Origin: Rhodanobacteraceae bacterium | GTDB taxonomy: Bacteria; Pseudomonadota; Gammaproteobacteria; Xanthomonadales; Rhodanobacteraceae | Direction: 5' to 3' | Assembly: GCA_016790075.1 (NCBI GenBank) | Contig: JAEUPP010000028.1 | Span: forward strand, 1-36,053 | DNA: 36,053 nucleotides | Shown: positions 25,207 through 35,620 of the stretch, one piece after another | Layout of the letters: each line of letters begins with the position of its first letter | How positions within the stretch are numbered: position 1 is the stretch's first letter | The notes under the pieces: generated by a model | Told to the model about the DNA's origin: nothing | Database searches by the model: none | What the model saw: the letters and a program-made list of their open reading frames with translations, nothing else | Made by a program: the position numbers and the translations under genes

Positions 25207-26031
25207 ATGGATGCTTCGATGAATCAGGAACACAGCACGGTTCAGATCGCCTTGCACGGTGCAGGCGGCCGCATGGGGCATGCGTTGCTGCGTGCAGCGG
25301 CGCAGCAGCCGGGGCTGGCCATATCGGCCGCTCTGGTACGGCCAGGCTCGACCCTGGTTGACACACCCTTGGGGCGGGTTCTCGGGGGCGGCACCGGTGA
25401 GCTTGAGTTCCGCGCTGCATTGGACCCGGAAACACCGGTCGATGTGATTGTGGATTTCAGCGGGCCGCAAGCCTTCGACGCGGCGCTGGCCCTGGCGCTG
25501 GAACGGCGCGTCGCCTTAGTCAGTGGCACTACCGGATTATCGTTGCAGCAGTTGGTTGAACTGCGCCGCGCGGCTGCCGTGATTCCCGTGCTGTGGGCAT
25601 CGAATTTCAGTTTGGGCGTGGCCCTGATGCGGCGGTTCGCGCGTATTGCTGCCAAGGTGCTGCCGGACTGGGACTGCGAAATCGTTGAAATGCACCATAG
25701 GCGCAAGGCGGATGCCCCTTCCGGCACGGCGTTGACGCTGGGCGAATCGGTGGCTGAGGGGCGTGGCATTGCCCTGGAGGCAGTCGCCGCCCATGGCCGC
25801 AGCGGCCAGACCGGCGCGCGGCCCGCGGGCCAGATCGGGTTTCACGCCCTGCGCGGCGGTGACGTGGTCGGCGAGCACACGGTCATCTTCGTCAGTGAAG
25901 ACGAACGCCTGGAATTCACCCATCGCGCCGCGAATCGTGAGCTCTTCGCGCGTGGCGCGCTGTTCGCCGCGCAATGGCTGGCAGCGGCACAGCCGGGCAG
26001 CTACAGCCTGGATGATGTGCTGGGTGACTAA
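25207..26031 (+). CDS. dapB: 4-hydroxy-tetrahydrodipicolinate reductase
   Basis: A protein of 274 residues, the DapB step of lysine/diaminopimelate biosynthesis, which reduces the DapA product with NAD(P)H. The nucleotide loop is GAGGRMG (18-24). Other family features are VDFSGPQAF, SGTTGLS, ASNFSLGV, and the active site EMHHRRKADAPSGTA with catalytic His and Lys. GEHTVIFVSEDERLEFTHRA is also typical. A second ATG at 25219 would shorten it by four residues; neither has a clear ribosome site. No other lysine gene is adjacent. Confidence 0.96.
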   Translation: MDASMNQEHSTVQIALHGAGGRMGHALLRAAAQQPGLAISAALVRPGSTLVDTPLGRVLGGGTGELEFRAALDPETPVDVIVDFSGPQAFDAALALALERRVALVSGTTGLSLQQLVELRRAAAVIPVLWASNFSLGVALMRRFARIAAKVLPDWDCEIVEMHHRRKADAPSGTALTLGESVAEGRGIALEAVAAHGRSGQTGARPAGQIGFHALRGGDVVGEHTVIFVSEDERLEFTHRAANRELFARGALFAAQWLAAAQPGSYSLDDVLGD

Positions 26032-26201
26032 AAGTATATAAATTGTCGTGTTTTTCAATGTAAACGTTTTTCGCTCCCCGGGAAGGGGCTCGGCCGGTGC
26101 GGCTAGGGCCAGCCCGTTGCGGGCGGGTCAGTGAAACAGACTGCGACCCTGCATCAAGCTTCGCGATTGCAGCGCCGCTGCTTGAGGTAAGGTCTGGGCC
26201 C

Positions 26202-29200
26202 ATGCCTCTCGCCAACTTCCACCCCGCCGTAACCCGATGGTTCGAGCGAACCTTTACCAGTCCCACGCCGGCACAGCGTGCTGCCTGGCCATTGATCCGT
26301 GCCGGGCGCAACACCTTGGTGGCCGCGCCGACCGGTTCCGGCAAGACACTCACGGCTTTCCTTGCCGCTTTGGACGAACTGGTCCGGCGTGGTCTTGAGC
26401 CAGACGGTCTTGCGGACGCGACTGCGGTCGTCTACGTCTCTCCGCTCAAGGCCTTGTCCAACGACATTCGCCTGAACCTGGAAGCGCCGCTGGCCGGCAT
26501 CCGCGAGGAACTTGCCGCGCTGGGTCTTGCCGACGTAGCGATCCGCACGGCCGTGCGCACCGGCGACACGCCGGCAGCGGAGCGGCAGCAGGTGTTCCGC
26601 AAGCCGCCGCACATCATTGTCACCACGCCGGAGTCGCTGTACGTGCTGCTGGGTTCGGTGTCAGGCCGCGGTCTGCTCTCGACGGTACGTACGGTCATTG
26701 TCGATGAGATCCATGCGGTGGCGGCGAGCAAGCGCGGCAGCCATCTGGCCTTGTCGCTGGAACGCCTGCAGGCCTTGTGTGAGCAACCGCTGGTGCGTAT
26801 CGGACTGTCGGCAACGCAAAAGCCGATCGGCGCGGTTGCGCGTTTTCTGGTCGGCGCCGGTGATGGCATTGCCTTGCCGGACTGCGAAATCGTCGATATC
26901 GGTTATGGCAAGCAACGTGATCTTGCGCTGGAGCTGCCGCCGACGCCGCTTGCGGCGGTGATGTCCAAGGACCAGTGGGAGCAGGTCTACGACCGTGTGG
27001 CCGAACTGGTGCGGGCGCATTCGACCACCTTGGTCTTCGTCAATACGCGGCGCATGGCCGAACGTGCCGCGCGGCATCTCGGCGAACGGTTGGGCAAGGA
27101 CGTCGTTGCTGCGCATCACGGTAGCCTGGCGCGTGAATTGCGCCTGGACGCGGAGCAGCGGCTCAAGCGAGGCGAGCTGCGCGTGCTGGTGGCAACGGCT
27201 TCACTGGAACTCGGGCTGGATATCGGCGATGTAAACCTGGTCTGCCAGCTAGGCTCGCCGCGTTCGATCGCCGCATTCCTGCAGCGTGCGGGGCGTTCGG
27301 GGCATGCGGTCGGCGGAGTGCCGAAGGCGCGGTTGTTTGCGCAGTCACGCGACGAACTCGTCGAATGCGCCGCACTGCTGGATTGTGTGCGGCGTGGCGA
27401 GCTGGATGCCCTGCGCATCCCGGTGGCGCCGCTGGACGTGCTGGCCCAGCAGATCGTGGCGGAGACCGCGTGCAGCGATTGGGACGAGGATGCGCTCTAT
27501 GCACTGCTGCGTCGTGCATCGCCGTACGCGGCGCTGCCGTTTGCCGATTACAGCGCGGTCGTGCGCATGCTTGCCGATGGTTTCAGCACGCGCCGCGGTG
27601 CGCGCGCCGGCTATGTGCACCGCGACGCTGTGCACCGCCGCCTGCGCGGACGCAAGGGGGCGCGCATGACCGCGCTGATGTCCGGCGGCACGATTCCCGA
27701 TACCGGTGACTATGCCGTGGTGCTGGAACCCGAAGCGCATACCGTCGGCACGGTGAACGAGGACTTCGCGATCGAGAGCCTGTCCGGCGATGTGTTCCAG
27801 CTCGGCAACACCAGCTATCGCATCCTGCGCGTGGAACCGGGCCGCGTGCGTGTCGAGGATGCCAAGGGCGTGCCGCCGAACATTCCGTTCTGGCTGGGTG
27901 AGGCGCCAGGCCGTAGCGACGAGCTGTCGCTGGGTGTGTCGCGGCTGCGTGAGGCGGTCGCTGCGGCGATCAGCGACGGCGGGCCAGCGGCCGGCACGCA
28001 CTGGCTCACGCACGAACTCGGCCTTGACCAGACCGCGTCGCAGCAGATCGTCGATTACTTCGCCAAGACGATGGTGGTACTCGGCGCGGTGCCTACGCAG
28101 TCGCGTATCGTGCTGGAACGGTTCTTCGACGAATCTGGCGGTACGCAGCTGATCGTCCATTCACCGTTCGGCAGCCGGCTGAATCGCGCCTGGGGCTTGG
28201 CCTTGCGCAAGCGCTTCTGCCGCCAGTTCAATTTCGAGCTGCAGGCCGCGGCCACGGAGGACGCGATCATCCTGTCGCTGTCGACCAGCCACAGTTTCCC
28301 GTTGCTCGATGTCTCGCGCTATCTGCACTCGGCCACGGCGCTGGATGTGCTGGTGCAGGCGCTGCTCGATGCGCCGCTGTTTGGCGTGCGTTGGCGCTGG
28401 ACGGCAACCACGGCGCTCGTGTTGCCGCGCTTCGTCGGCGGGCGCAAAGTCGCGCCACAGCTGCAGCGCATGAAATCCGAGGATTTGCTCGCCACGGTGT
28501 TTCCCGACCAGGTTGCATGCCAGGAAAACCTTGTCGGCGACCGTGAAGTCCCAGATCATCCGCTCGTCGCGCAGACGTTGTACGACTGCCTGCACGAAGC
28601 CATGGATGCACCGGGCTGGCTGCAGCTACTGCGACGGTTGGAACGAGGGGAAATCACGCTTATCGCGCGCGATCTGCCCGCGCCGTCGCCGCTCGCCGCC
28701 GAAATCCTCAACGCGCGGCCGTACGCGTTCCTTGATGATGCACCGCTGGAGGAACGGCGCACCCAGGCCGTGCAGAGCCGTCTGTACCGCGAAGCGGACT
28801 CCGCCGAGGAACTCGGCCGGCTCGACGCGTCGGCGATCGACCTGGTGCGCGAAGAAGCCTGGCCGCAGCCGCGCAATGCCGATGAAATGCATGAGGCGCT
28901 CACCGGCATCGGCATGGTCACCAGCGCCGAGGTGGACTCGAACCCAGGCTGGCGCGACTGGTTGCAGGAGCTGGCCGTCGACGGCCGTGCGACTGAAATT
29001 GTTCCTCATGTTATTTATTCCACAAGTACTATTTTCGCCGCGACGGAGCAGCTGCCGCTGCTGCGCGCGCTGTTTCCCGCAGCTGTCTGTACGCCCGAGG
29101 TCGATGTGCCGGAGGAATATGCACAGGCGGAGTGGTCGCGCGAAACGGCTCTGTGCGAGCTGTTGCGCGCGCGTCTGGGCTGCCTGGGGCCGGTGCAGGC

Positions 29201-30539
29201 CGCTGCATTGGCGCAGTCGCTCGCTGTGGCAGTCGCGGAGGTCGAGGTCGCCCTGCTGTCGCTGCGGGGCGAGGGTTATGTCATGCAAGGCCGCTTCACG
29301 CCGGACGTGGCTGCGGACGAATGGTGCGAGCGGCATCTGCTGGCACGCATCCATCGCTATACACTCCGGCACCTGCGCCGCGAGATTGAGCCGGTTTCGC
29401 CGCGGGACTTCCAGCGTTTTCTTTTCGACTGGCAGCGCCTCAGCGACGGTGAACGGGCGCGCGGACCGGAAGCGCTGGCGGCTGTGCTCGGACAGCTCGA
29501 AGGCTTCGAGGCACCGGCCGTCGCGTGGGAGGCGGACCTGCTGCCGGCACGCGTGCGCGACTATTCGATTACCTGGCTGGACGAGCTGTGCACGGCCGGC
29601 CGCACTTTGTGGACGCGGCTGCGGCCGAATGCGGGTGATGGGGCAGGGCGCGGCAATGCTTCGCTGCGCAGCACGCCTATCCTTCTGCTGCCGCGGCGCA
29701 CCGCGCCCGTGTGGACGCGCCTTGCGTCGCGCGCTGACGAGGCGCTGGATCTGGGTTCGCGCGCGCAGAAAGTCGTGGACTACCTCGACGAACACGGCGC
29801 CTCGTTCTTCGACGAGATCGCCGATGGCACGCGTCTGCTGCGTACCGAACTCGAAGAGGCACTAGCCACACTCGTCGTGCGTGGCCGCGCGCAGTGCGAC
29901 AGCTTTGGCGGATTGCGTGCGCTGCTCGTGCCCGCATCAAAGCGCGACGGAGCGAGCTCGCGCCAGCGCCGCCGCAAGCCGGTATTGTTCGGCATCCGCG
30001 ATGCCGGGCGCTGGGCGCTGATCCGCACGCCGACACAGCCGGTACAATCCGAAGACCTTGAACACGTCGCCCGCATGCTGCTGCGCCGCTACGGCGTGAT
30101 CTGTTGGCGCCTGCTGGAACGCGAAGCGGCCTGGCTGCCGCCTTGGCGCGAACTGGTACGTGTCTATCAGCGTCTTGAGGCGCGTGGTGAGATTCGCGGT
30201 GGCCGCTTCATCACGGGTGTCCCCGGTGAGCAGTTCGCACTGCCCGAGGCTGTTGCGACCCTGCGCCGCGTACGCCGCGAACCAATGGATGGCCAGTACA
30301 TCGTTGTGGCTGCCACTGATCCGGCCAACCTGCTTGGCAGCGTGCTTGCCGGCGACAAGGTGGCACGTATTCCCGGTCATCGTGTGTTGTACCGCGACGG
30401 ATTGCCAATCGCGGCGCTGGCGGCGGGAGAGGTAGTGTTTCTCGAGGTACTGACGATGCCGGAGCAACACGAAGCGGCGCGCGTCCTGCGCGGGCGAGAA
30501 CCGGTGCTTGCGGATCTGCCGGCAGCGCCCCCGCTTTGA
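26202..30539 (+). CDS. lhr: Lhr-type ATP-dependent helicase
   Basis: A superfamily 2 helicase of about 1445 residues, close to the usual bacterial Lhr length. Motifs from the N terminus: [13 protein letters not shown] (Q-like), APTGSGKT (Walker A, 42-49), [30 protein letters not shown] (DEIH, 168-171), GLSATQ, then [27 protein letters not shown] and [10 protein letters not shown] (motif VI). The winged-helix and Lhr-core modules follow, and the long C-terminal domain (after about 900) is present. Lhr unwinds RNA-DNA hybrids and damaged DNA in a repair role. The start at 26202 gives [10 protein letters not shown]; the frame opens 35 codons earlier with a GTG at 26097, judged unlikely. An AT-rich patch of about 45 bp lies at 28995-29040. 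Confidence 0.93.
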   Translation: MPLANFHPAVTRWFERTFTSPTPAQRAAWPLIRAGRNTLVAAPTGSGKTLTAFLAALDELVRRGLEPDGLADATAVVYVSPLKALSNDIRLNLEAPLAGIREELAALGLADVAIRTAVRTGDTPAAERQQVFRKPPHIIVTTPESLYVLLGSVSGRGLLSTVRTVIVDEIHAVAASKRGSHLALSLERLQALCEQPLVRIGLSATQKPIGAVARFLVGAGDGIALPDCEIVDIGYGKQRDLALELPPTPLAAVMSKDQWEQVYDRVAELVRAHSTTLVFVNTRRMAERAARHLGERLGKDVVAAHHGSLARELRLDAEQRLKRGELRVLVATASLELGLDIGDVNLVCQLGSPRSIAAFLQRAGRSGHAVGGVPKARLFAQSRDELVECAALLDCVRRGELDALRIPVAPLDVLAQQIVAETACSDWDEDALYALLRRASPYAALPFADYSAVVRMLADGFSTRRGARAGYVHRDAVHRRLRGRKGARMTALMSGGTIPDTGDYAVVLEPEAHTVGTVNEDFAIESLSGDVFQLGNTSYRILRVEPGRVRVEDAKGVPPNIPFWLGEAPGRSDELSLGVSRLREAVAAAISDGGPAAGTHWLTHELGLDQTASQQIVDYFAKTMVVLGAVPTQSRIVLERFFDESGGTQLIVHSPFGSRLNRAWGLALRKRFCRQFNFELQAAATEDAIILSLSTSHSFPLLDVSRYLHSATALDVLVQALLDAPLFGVRWRWTATTALVLPRFVGGRKVAPQLQRMKSEDLLATVFPDQVACQENLVGDREVPDHPLVAQTLYDCLHEAMDAPGWLQLLRRLERGEITLIARDLPAPSPLAAEILNARPYAFLDDAPLEERRTQAVQSRLYREADSAEELGRLDASAIDLVREEAWPQPRNADEMHEALTGIGMVTSAEVDSNPGWRDWLQELAVDGRATEIVPHVIYSTSTIFAATEQLPLLRALFPAAVCTPEVDVPEEYAQAEWSRETALCELLRARLGCLGPVQAAALAQSLAVAVAEVEVALLSLRGEGYVMQGRFTPDVAADEWCERHLLARIHRYTLRHLRREIEPVSPRDFQRFLFDWQRLSDGERARGPEALAAVLGQLEGFEAPAVAWEADLLPARVRDYSITWLDELCTAGRTLWTRLRPNAGDGAGRGNASLRSTPILLLPRRTAPVWTRLASRADEALDLGSRAQKVVDYLDEHGASFFDEIADGTRLLRTELEEALATLVVRGRAQCDSFGGLRALLVPASKRDGASSRQRRRKPVLFGIRDAGRWALIRTPTQPVQSEDLEHVARMLLRRYGVICWRLLEREAAWLPPWRELVRVYQRLEARGEIRGGRFITGVPGEQFALPEAVATLRRVRREPMDGQYIVVAATDPANLLGSVLAGDKVARIPGHRVLYRDGLPIAALAAGEVVFLEVLTMPEQHEAARVLRGREPVLADLPAAPPL

Positions 30540-30698
30540 GCCGTGGCTGAGTTAGGCTGCCGGTTGCCGGTGTTTCAACCAATGACAGGCAGCGCCACAC
30601 CACTTCAGTTGACGACTTGAATTTGCAAACACCGTCTCGGGTGGCCCGGAATATTCACGGTCACTCGTAGAGTTGAGAAGCAAGGATAAATCAGGTGT

Positions 30699-30743
30699 GG
30701 GCGGCGCCATGGCAACGGCAACGTGGTTGCCATGCCGCCGCCC
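30699..30743. terminator. Long hairpin between lhr and the protease gene
   Basis: GGGCGGCGCCATGGCAAC (30699-30716) pairs with GTTGCCATGCCGCCGCCC (30726-30743), 18 bp with one mismatch around a 9-nt loop. It sits in the 229-bp gap between the convergent lhr and protease genes and also marks the visible fall in GC. No T-tract is next to either side. Terminator role is inferred from position. Confidence 0.5.
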
Positions 30744-30768
30744 CCTGCATTGCGCCACGGTTGCGTGA

Positions 30769-32916
30769 CTATGGAGCCGAAGTGACTGCAGGCAAAGTGT
30801 ACTCACCAACCACAGAGACACCGCTGAAGGGGCCATTTCCTCTTAAAATCACATACGCTGTTCCAGCGGGTGGGTTTGTGCGAATACATGCATTACCTCC
30901 GACACCGAGGTAGCGCGCAACGCAGTCATAATTGTCCTGCGAAGCTGGATCGCCGAACCGAACATATAGATCGGGTGTTCCGGTTCCGCCTTTCGTCCAG
31001 AACCGCAAATTTGTCGCGCCCTGGGGAATTTCCATGACAAAAGTCCGCTGCGAATCGGCCTGGCCGTCTGCGCTGGATACGGCGACTCCGTTCTGGAGAG
31101 GGATGTTGTCCACGCCGGACGCGTTGGTGATGACCACGTCTCGCTCTTGGTAACCAATAAGCCTATTGCTATCAAGAATCCGCAGCGCCACCCTGTAGGT
31201 ACCATTCGACTTGTAGGTCTTGGTGGGATTCACCGCCGAAGAGGACGACCCATCACCGAAAAACCAGGTACGGGATATTACAGTTTCTGGCGATGTTCGC
31301 GCGACGAATTTTGCTGTACGTCCGTTGGTTGAGACGTCAAAGTAAACAGAAGGGAACATTACGCTGCTTATCGCACCAAGTGTTTTAGCGGCATCAATGA
31401 TGCCTGTGCCGCAGTTGCAATCAGGCGGCACAGGACGTGTGTTTTGTTTGATGAGATTCCTGATCGTCGAAGCTGTCAATGTTGGTCTCCTGGCTAGCAA
31501 TAGCGCTGCCAGGCCCGCTACTTGCGGGGCCGCCATGGAAGTGCCTGCTATGCTGGCGTAAGACTCCCGCCGCTGCTCCTTCCAACCCCATTGAAATGTT
31601 GATGGGATATCACCTGTTCGTGGATTGTCGGCTACATCGTCGCTCGGGCTAGCGCCAATGCCGCCAGGGGCGGCTACGTCAATACCAGAGCCGAAATTCG
31701 AGTAGTTGAACGCGCGGTTGCCTGCCTTTGTTGTCGCGGCGACGGCTAGCACGCCGGCGCAGTTGGCTGGCACGGCACCTGAGACGTCGACGTTGTCGTT
31801 GCCAGCTGCGACCACAACAACTGCTTCGTGCAAAAGTGCAGTATCGATAGCGGACTGGTAAGTTGCCGTACACGGACCTAACCCACCCAGACTCAAATTG
31901 ATGACTCGCGCTGGCGTAGGATTGAGCGCGGCGGGTGCGCCGCTAGGTACCGTGCCTCCGGCCGCCCAGATAATCGCATCGGCGATATCGGACATGTTGC
32001 CACCGCAGCGGCCTAAAACACGCAAGGGCAATATTCGAGCGCCGGGTGCAACTCCGGCTATTCCTAAAGCATTGTTTCTTCTTGCGGCGGCTATTCCCGC
32101 TACGTGCGTGCCATGCCAGCTCGACGGAGCTGGCTCAGAACCCGGGCCTGAGGACGCACAGTTATTCCGTGCCTGCCAGTCGCCCTCATCGTTCGGATCA
32201 GCATCGCGTCCGTTACCGTCACGAGCGGTGACCGCGTCGGAAATGAAGTCATAGCCGGCCACTACTTGTCCGGCGAGATCCAAATGCGGCGTAATACCAC
32301 TGTCTACTATGGCAATCACGACGGGATCTGCATTCGACCAGAGCGTTTGTTCCCACGCATGTTCAACATTGATACCACCGACTTTGTCAAATAAATTCCA
32401 TTGTGAATGATAAAATGTATCGTTTGGTGTGAACTGGGCATAGACGCGGGAATCCGGCTCTACCCAGCTCACGTCAGGGTTGTTAGCAATTTCCATCATT
32501 ACGCGCGCCACATCGAGTGCGCGTGCCGGTTCTCCGGTGGCGGGCGTAGCGCGGATCAATATGCCGCCGGTTGCCAGTTCGCGCACAACGTTGAAGGACA
32601 GGCCAAAGCGCTTGCTTGCGCGAACCGCATCTTCGGCTGCAAGGTTCATGGCTTTTGCCGACTCCGCTTCTGAGCGCGCCATTTTTCCGCGTTTGTTCTG
32701 CGGTAGCCTCTTTTCCATGCCGTGGTAGTAAACAATAAAGCTGTCAGTAGCCTCGCCACGAGTGGACTGGCTGAAACCAACGCGCTTGGCGTAGGCGGCA
32801 CGCTCATGAGCCGATATTTCTGCTGGTTGTGCGCATACAACTCCGCAGAACAAAGCCAAGGCTAGCGGGTTGTAGCGGACAGCGAGTTGAATCATCTGTC
32901 GCAACGAGATTTTCAT
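30769..32916 (-). CDS. Exported subtilisin-like (S8) protease with PKD-like and PPC-like domains
   Basis: A protein of 715 residues with an N-terminal signal peptide ending near residue 30 (LALALFCGVVCAQ). The propeptide is about 31-165 and the S8 domain about 170-510. The triad is D205 (AIVDSGI), H268 (HGTHVAG) and S460 (AGTSMAAPQVAG); N373 in AAGND is the oxyanion residue. About 525-598 is PKD-like (TWFFGDGSSSS, NGTYRVALRI); about 605-710 resembles the bacterial pre-peptidase C-terminal domain (FVMEIPQGATNLRFWTKGGTGTPDLYVRFG), both often cut off during maturation. Several cysteines suggest disulfides. Start at 32916. Secretion by the type II path is likely but not shown. Base composition is lower in GC than the genes to the left. 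Confidence 0.93.
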   Translation of the reverse strand: MKISLRQMIQLAVRYNPLALALFCGVVCAQPAEISAHERAAYAKRVGFSQSTRGEATDSFIVYYHGMEKRLPQNKRGKMARSEAESAKAMNLAAEDAVRASKRFGLSFNVVRELATGGILIRATPATGEPARALDVARVMMEIANNPDVSWVEPDSRVYAQFTPNDTFYHSQWNLFDKVGGINVEHAWEQTLWSNADPVVIAIVDSGITPHLDLAGQVVAGYDFISDAVTARDGNGRDADPNDEGDWQARNNCASSGPGSEPAPSSWHGTHVAGIAAARRNNALGIAGVAPGARILPLRVLGRCGGNMSDIADAIIWAAGGTVPSGAPAALNPTPARVINLSLGGLGPCTATYQSAIDTALLHEAVVVVAAGNDNVDVSGAVPANCAGVLAVAATTKAGNRAFNYSNFGSGIDVAAPGGIGASPSDDVADNPRTGDIPSTFQWGWKEQRRESYASIAGTSMAAPQVAGLAALLLARRPTLTASTIRNLIKQNTRPVPPDCNCGTGIIDAAKTLGAISSVMFPSVYFDVSTNGRTAKFVARTSPETVISRTWFFGDGSSSSAVNPTKTYKSNGTYRVALRILDSNRLIGYQERDVVITNASGVDNIPLQNGVAVSSADGQADSQRTFVMEIPQGATNLRFWTKGGTGTPDLYVRFGDPASQDNYDCVARYLGVGGNACIRTNPPAGTAYVILRGNGPFSGVSVVGEYTLPAVTSAP

Positions 32917-33347
32917 GACTAAGATCTCTTTTTGGTTTCGTTCGCAGTTGACTGTATGTGTTACACCAAGTCATTTCTGGCGCGCAGTGCGCTTAATCAC
33001 TCGGTGCAGTTAGCTGCACAATACGCACTACGATACTTAGGCAGCGTGAAATTCGTGGTCAATAACTATCATCAGACAATTAACTTCAGGTTTCTGATGT
33101 CAGTGAATTAACGACATATTTTTGAATTTTATAAAAAGTATGAAAATAACCAGTAAGGACACTGGCTGTATGTCTGGAGTGCAGGGAAATGCCTTGTCTA
33201 TTTGGGTTGGCAGAGTGACGATCAGTTTTCATTGCAGAAATTCTGGAAACCGTACTCTGAAATAGTAATTTTCCATGTTTCTTCATCTGACGGCGGTCAG
33301 AAGAAACAGTAAAGGTCAATTAGAGTGGGCCTTGCCGGCACAGGATC
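32917..33347. other. AT-rich intergenic region between lectin and protease genes
   Basis: These 431 bp lie upstream of the protease start and downstream of the lectin stop, both on the minus strand. No gene is convincing; a 77-codon frame on the minus strand (33086-33319) has no recognised content or ribosome site. AT content is high, which suits a promoter for the protease, but I cannot pick one set of boxes with confidence. No clear terminator hairpin for the lectin gene was found. Confidence 0.3.
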
Positions 33348-34418
33348 CTAGTAGGACGTGAAAAATTTGAACTGATGACTGACTCTTCCGTTGATGCACG
33401 TGGACTGGACGAATTGCGCGCCCCTGGTTGTGGACGAATTCAGCACTCCGATGCATTTTTCGCTGTGTCTTGCCACGATCTGGAACGTTCCGCCGGAAAG
33501 TTCCCGTAGAGAGAAATGCTGATTTTCTCGGCGGACATCGCAGGCTGACTGAACCAGCCCCGCATCATTGGCCATGCTGGCGTTTGCTACTTCCAGGCAG
33601 AGAGCTGAGTGCATAGGGCGTATAAGGAAAGCGTCATCTACATTGGTATCTGATGCCGGATGGAGTACGAAGTCCTGATTTGATGACAGGCTAAGTGAAT
33701 TCTGGACTACGGGTACGCCGGACGACATGCCGGCGCCCTGGACATCAAAGTACTGCTGGCTGTGCACAGACATGATTTTGACGACATCACTAAGTGACTC
33801 TCGCGTTCCACTCCCTGAGCCGACACTGCAGGCGAAGATTTCGACGTTGTCACAGCTAGTCCCGCTGCAACGCAGCCCGGCTGCAAATTGCTGTGGTGGC
33901 AAGATGTCACGGCCTGCGCCTTCGTCCGAGAACGCTGGTCGCCAGTAGCAGTCGTCACGGCGAAGTCCATAGAACTTTGAGCATTGAATGTTGAGGACTT
34001 GACAATCTCTGTTGGTGCCGCTGCAGCTCAACCCTGTCATCAGGGTATCCGCTCCGTTGCACATGCCACTGCTGGTGCCGTCCCATCGCGGAAACTCTCT
34101 GCTCCAGGTGGTTTCTTCTAGCCCGTAGGACTTGAATTCGGTTCCCGTAACGAGCAAATTCATACGGCTGCAATGCGTCCCGCTACACCCTACTCCAACT
34201 ACAGCTCTTGAATCGAAAATTCGGTTGTACGTTAGATCAATGATCCATTCGTGATTACCGTCTATCCAGTCCGTCGTGTGTCGTGGAATGTTGCTTGGAG
34301 GATAATCAGCTGCGTCTTCGAGTGAGTCTTGCGCGTAGGATGTCCGATAGGAAATTCCGGACATACACAGGTACGCGATGACGAGAGCACTTCTCGTTGC
34401 GACGGATAATTTTTTCAT
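33348..34418 (-). CDS. Exported protein with three CSGT repeats and a ricin-type lectin domain
   Basis: A protein of 356 residues. A signal peptide is at 1-29 (MKKLSVATRSALVIAYLCMSG, ending SYA). Residues about 40-205 hold three copies of a small cysteine unit: GVGCSGTHCSRMNL (C78), GLSCSGTNRDCQVLNIQC (C132) and GLRCSGTSCDNVEIFAC (C184). The C-terminal part (about 211-355) is a ricin-type beta-trefoil: VKIMSVHSQQYFDVQG, NQDFVL, ALCLEVANAS, ENQHFSL, KCIGVLNSSTTRGA, SHQFKF, the repeated Q-x-F pattern of the family. A carbohydrate ligand is therefore likely. The start at 34418 has GGAGAAG just upstream; frames starting at 34430 and 34442 exist. Lower GC than the core genes. Confidence 0.85.
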   Translation of the reverse strand: MKKLSVATRSALVIAYLCMSGISYRTSYAQDSLEDAADYPPSNIPRHTTDWIDGNHEWIIDLTYNRIFDSRAVVGVGCSGTHCSRMNLLVTGTEFKSYGLEETTWSREFPRWDGTSSGMCNGADTLMTGLSCSGTNRDCQVLNIQCSKFYGLRRDDCYWRPAFSDEGAGRDILPPQQFAAGLRCSGTSCDNVEIFACSVGSGSGTRESLSDVVKIMSVHSQQYFDVQGAGMSSGVPVVQNSLSLSSNQDFVLHPASDTNVDDAFLIRPMHSALCLEVANASMANDAGLVQSACDVRRENQHFSLRELSGGTFQIVARHSEKCIGVLNSSTTRGAQFVQSTCINGRVSHQFKFFTSY

Positions 34419-34442
34419 TCGCTTCTCCATGAGTAGAAACAA

Positions 34443-34880
34443 GCGGTGCCGCGTTCGATTAGAAAGGAAGGGTTTCTCGCGGTTTGGTGTTGCTTACTTA
34501 CGCGAATAGGGTTTGATGCGGCGTGCTTTTTCACACCTATGCGAATGAACTGAAGAAGTGTTTGTGGTGATACTATTCTTATGCTTGTTTTCACATTTTT
34601 TGTTAACTTTTTGGAAGTTTCTGGTACTTGCGATTGATTGTTGAATTTTTGAGTAAAGTTGACTAAAAATGCCAAATTTTCAGCCATACGATTTCTGGCA
34701 CGTCGTTCGTGCCGCCGATTGCCAAATTTCCAGGATATCTGCGGGAAGACAGAAGTCATTTGATTCATGTTATTTAGTCAGTTATCTCGCATCCTTCAAC
34801 AAGTGCATATCACTGCTGGCGAAGGCGGTTGTTACGTCGAAAAAATTGGCTTGCGCGTTAACCTGGTGCATAGAAAACTA
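34443..34880. other. AT-rich non-coding stretch upstream of the lectin gene
   Basis: This stretch, with T-runs around 34590-34680, has no gene I can support. Frames on both strands (for example 34415-34768 minus, 34669-34881 plus) have no recognised content and overlap the lectin start or each other. It probably carries the promoter of the lectin gene. No box pair was assigned with confidence. Confidence 0.3.
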
Positions 34881-34897
34881 GAGAACTGGACTACAGT

Positions 34898-35170
34898 TTA
34901 TTGCAAGGGCATTTTTTTCTTGGGGCGTTCTCCGGTCATTACCGCAGGCTTTTCCGTGCGCGCCCTGGCAGGGCGGGTGCTCCCGACTTCCTGCTTCTTG
35001 GTGCGGGGTTTTCCCAGTGGTGTTGACGGTTTCGGTCGGCGAATGGATGTGTGAGTCGGCTCTTTGCAAGCCCGTGCTGTACGGTAGTGGCTGGGGCTTG
35101 GCGTGCTTCCTGCGGCTTGGTGACGCCCGCTGACGGGCGTGTATGCAGTGATTGGTTGTTCTCTTGCCAT
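34898..35170 (-). CDS. Possible small basic, proline-rich protein
   Basis: A frame of 90 codons from an ATG at 35170; it is open further upstream to 35329. The product is very rich in Arg, Lys, Pro, Thr and Ser, starts MAREQPITAYTPVSG and ends MTGERPKKKMPLQ, with no hydrophobic core or known motif. It would be disordered and strongly basic. A different frame on the same strand is also open here (34878-35264), so this may be chance in a biased sequence. No ribosome site stands out. The call is doubtful. Confidence 0.2.
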   Translation of the reverse strand: MAREQPITAYTPVSGRHQAAGSTPSPSHYRTARACKEPTHTSIRRPKPSTPLGKPRTKKQEVGSTRPARARTEKPAVMTGERPKKKMPLQ

Positions 35171-35531
35171 GGTCGGCGCTGCTGCGACGGTTTGATTCTT
35201 TATTTCGAGAAAAATTAGAAGCGTCTGTAACTTGGTTACACGGAATCGCTTGAAACACCGCCATGAATTTTCCAACTTGGCGCGTTGTCTGTCCGCCTGT
35301 ATGTGATGTTGCATATGCAAGAAATGCATATGAATAATGCGGCTAATGCGGTTGCTGCCACTCGAGCCATCCTTCGGTCAGCGCCTTGGGTTTGCGGGGT
35401 GCGGCCTGGCCGATCCGCTGAGGCAGTGTCCGGTGGTGTGTTGACTGCCGTGGTTCGTGCGCGCCAGGTGAATGGCGACGGGGGCGCGGCTTGAGAGCGC
35501 GTGTTGACCGGGGAGGCGCGGCCGTTGTGCG
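35171..35531. other. Stretch with no assigned gene between island and IS66
   Basis: A short plus-strand frame (35285-35494, or from its inner ATG codons near 35315-35330) encodes an Ala-rich product of unknown kind. A pair of related palindromic words, TGCATATGCA (35309-35318) and ATGCATAT (35323-35331), lies near its start. GC content rises again toward the right. I see no RNA gene. Confidence 0.25.
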
Positions 35532-35554
35532 GTAAGCGTTAACTCCGGTTGCGG

Positions 35555-35620
35555 TAGGGACGCCGGTTGCCCGGCGCCCCCCGCACAGATCCGTACGAGC
35601 CGGATTACCGCATACGACTC
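35555..35620 (-). ncRNA. Group II intron domain V/VI-like relic
   Basis: On the minus strand, 35620 to 35588 can fold into a 33-nt hairpin starting GAGTCGTATGCGG, with a TAAT loop and ending CGTACGGATC, close to intron domain V (consensus GAGCCGTATGCGG ... GTACGGTTC). It is followed by CTGTGCGGGG and then a stem GGGGCGCCGG-GCAA-CCGGCGTCCC with CTACC at the foot, like domain VI with its branch region. The AGC catalytic triad reads AGT, so it is degenerate. Neither the 5' domains nor a reverse transcriptase is present within the window. Recognition is from memory of intron 3' ends. Confidence 0.5.

Noticed and set aside
26097-26201. Upstream extension of lhr from a GTG
   Set aside because: The added 35 residues have no family support and the ATG at 26202 starts the normal Lhr N terminus.
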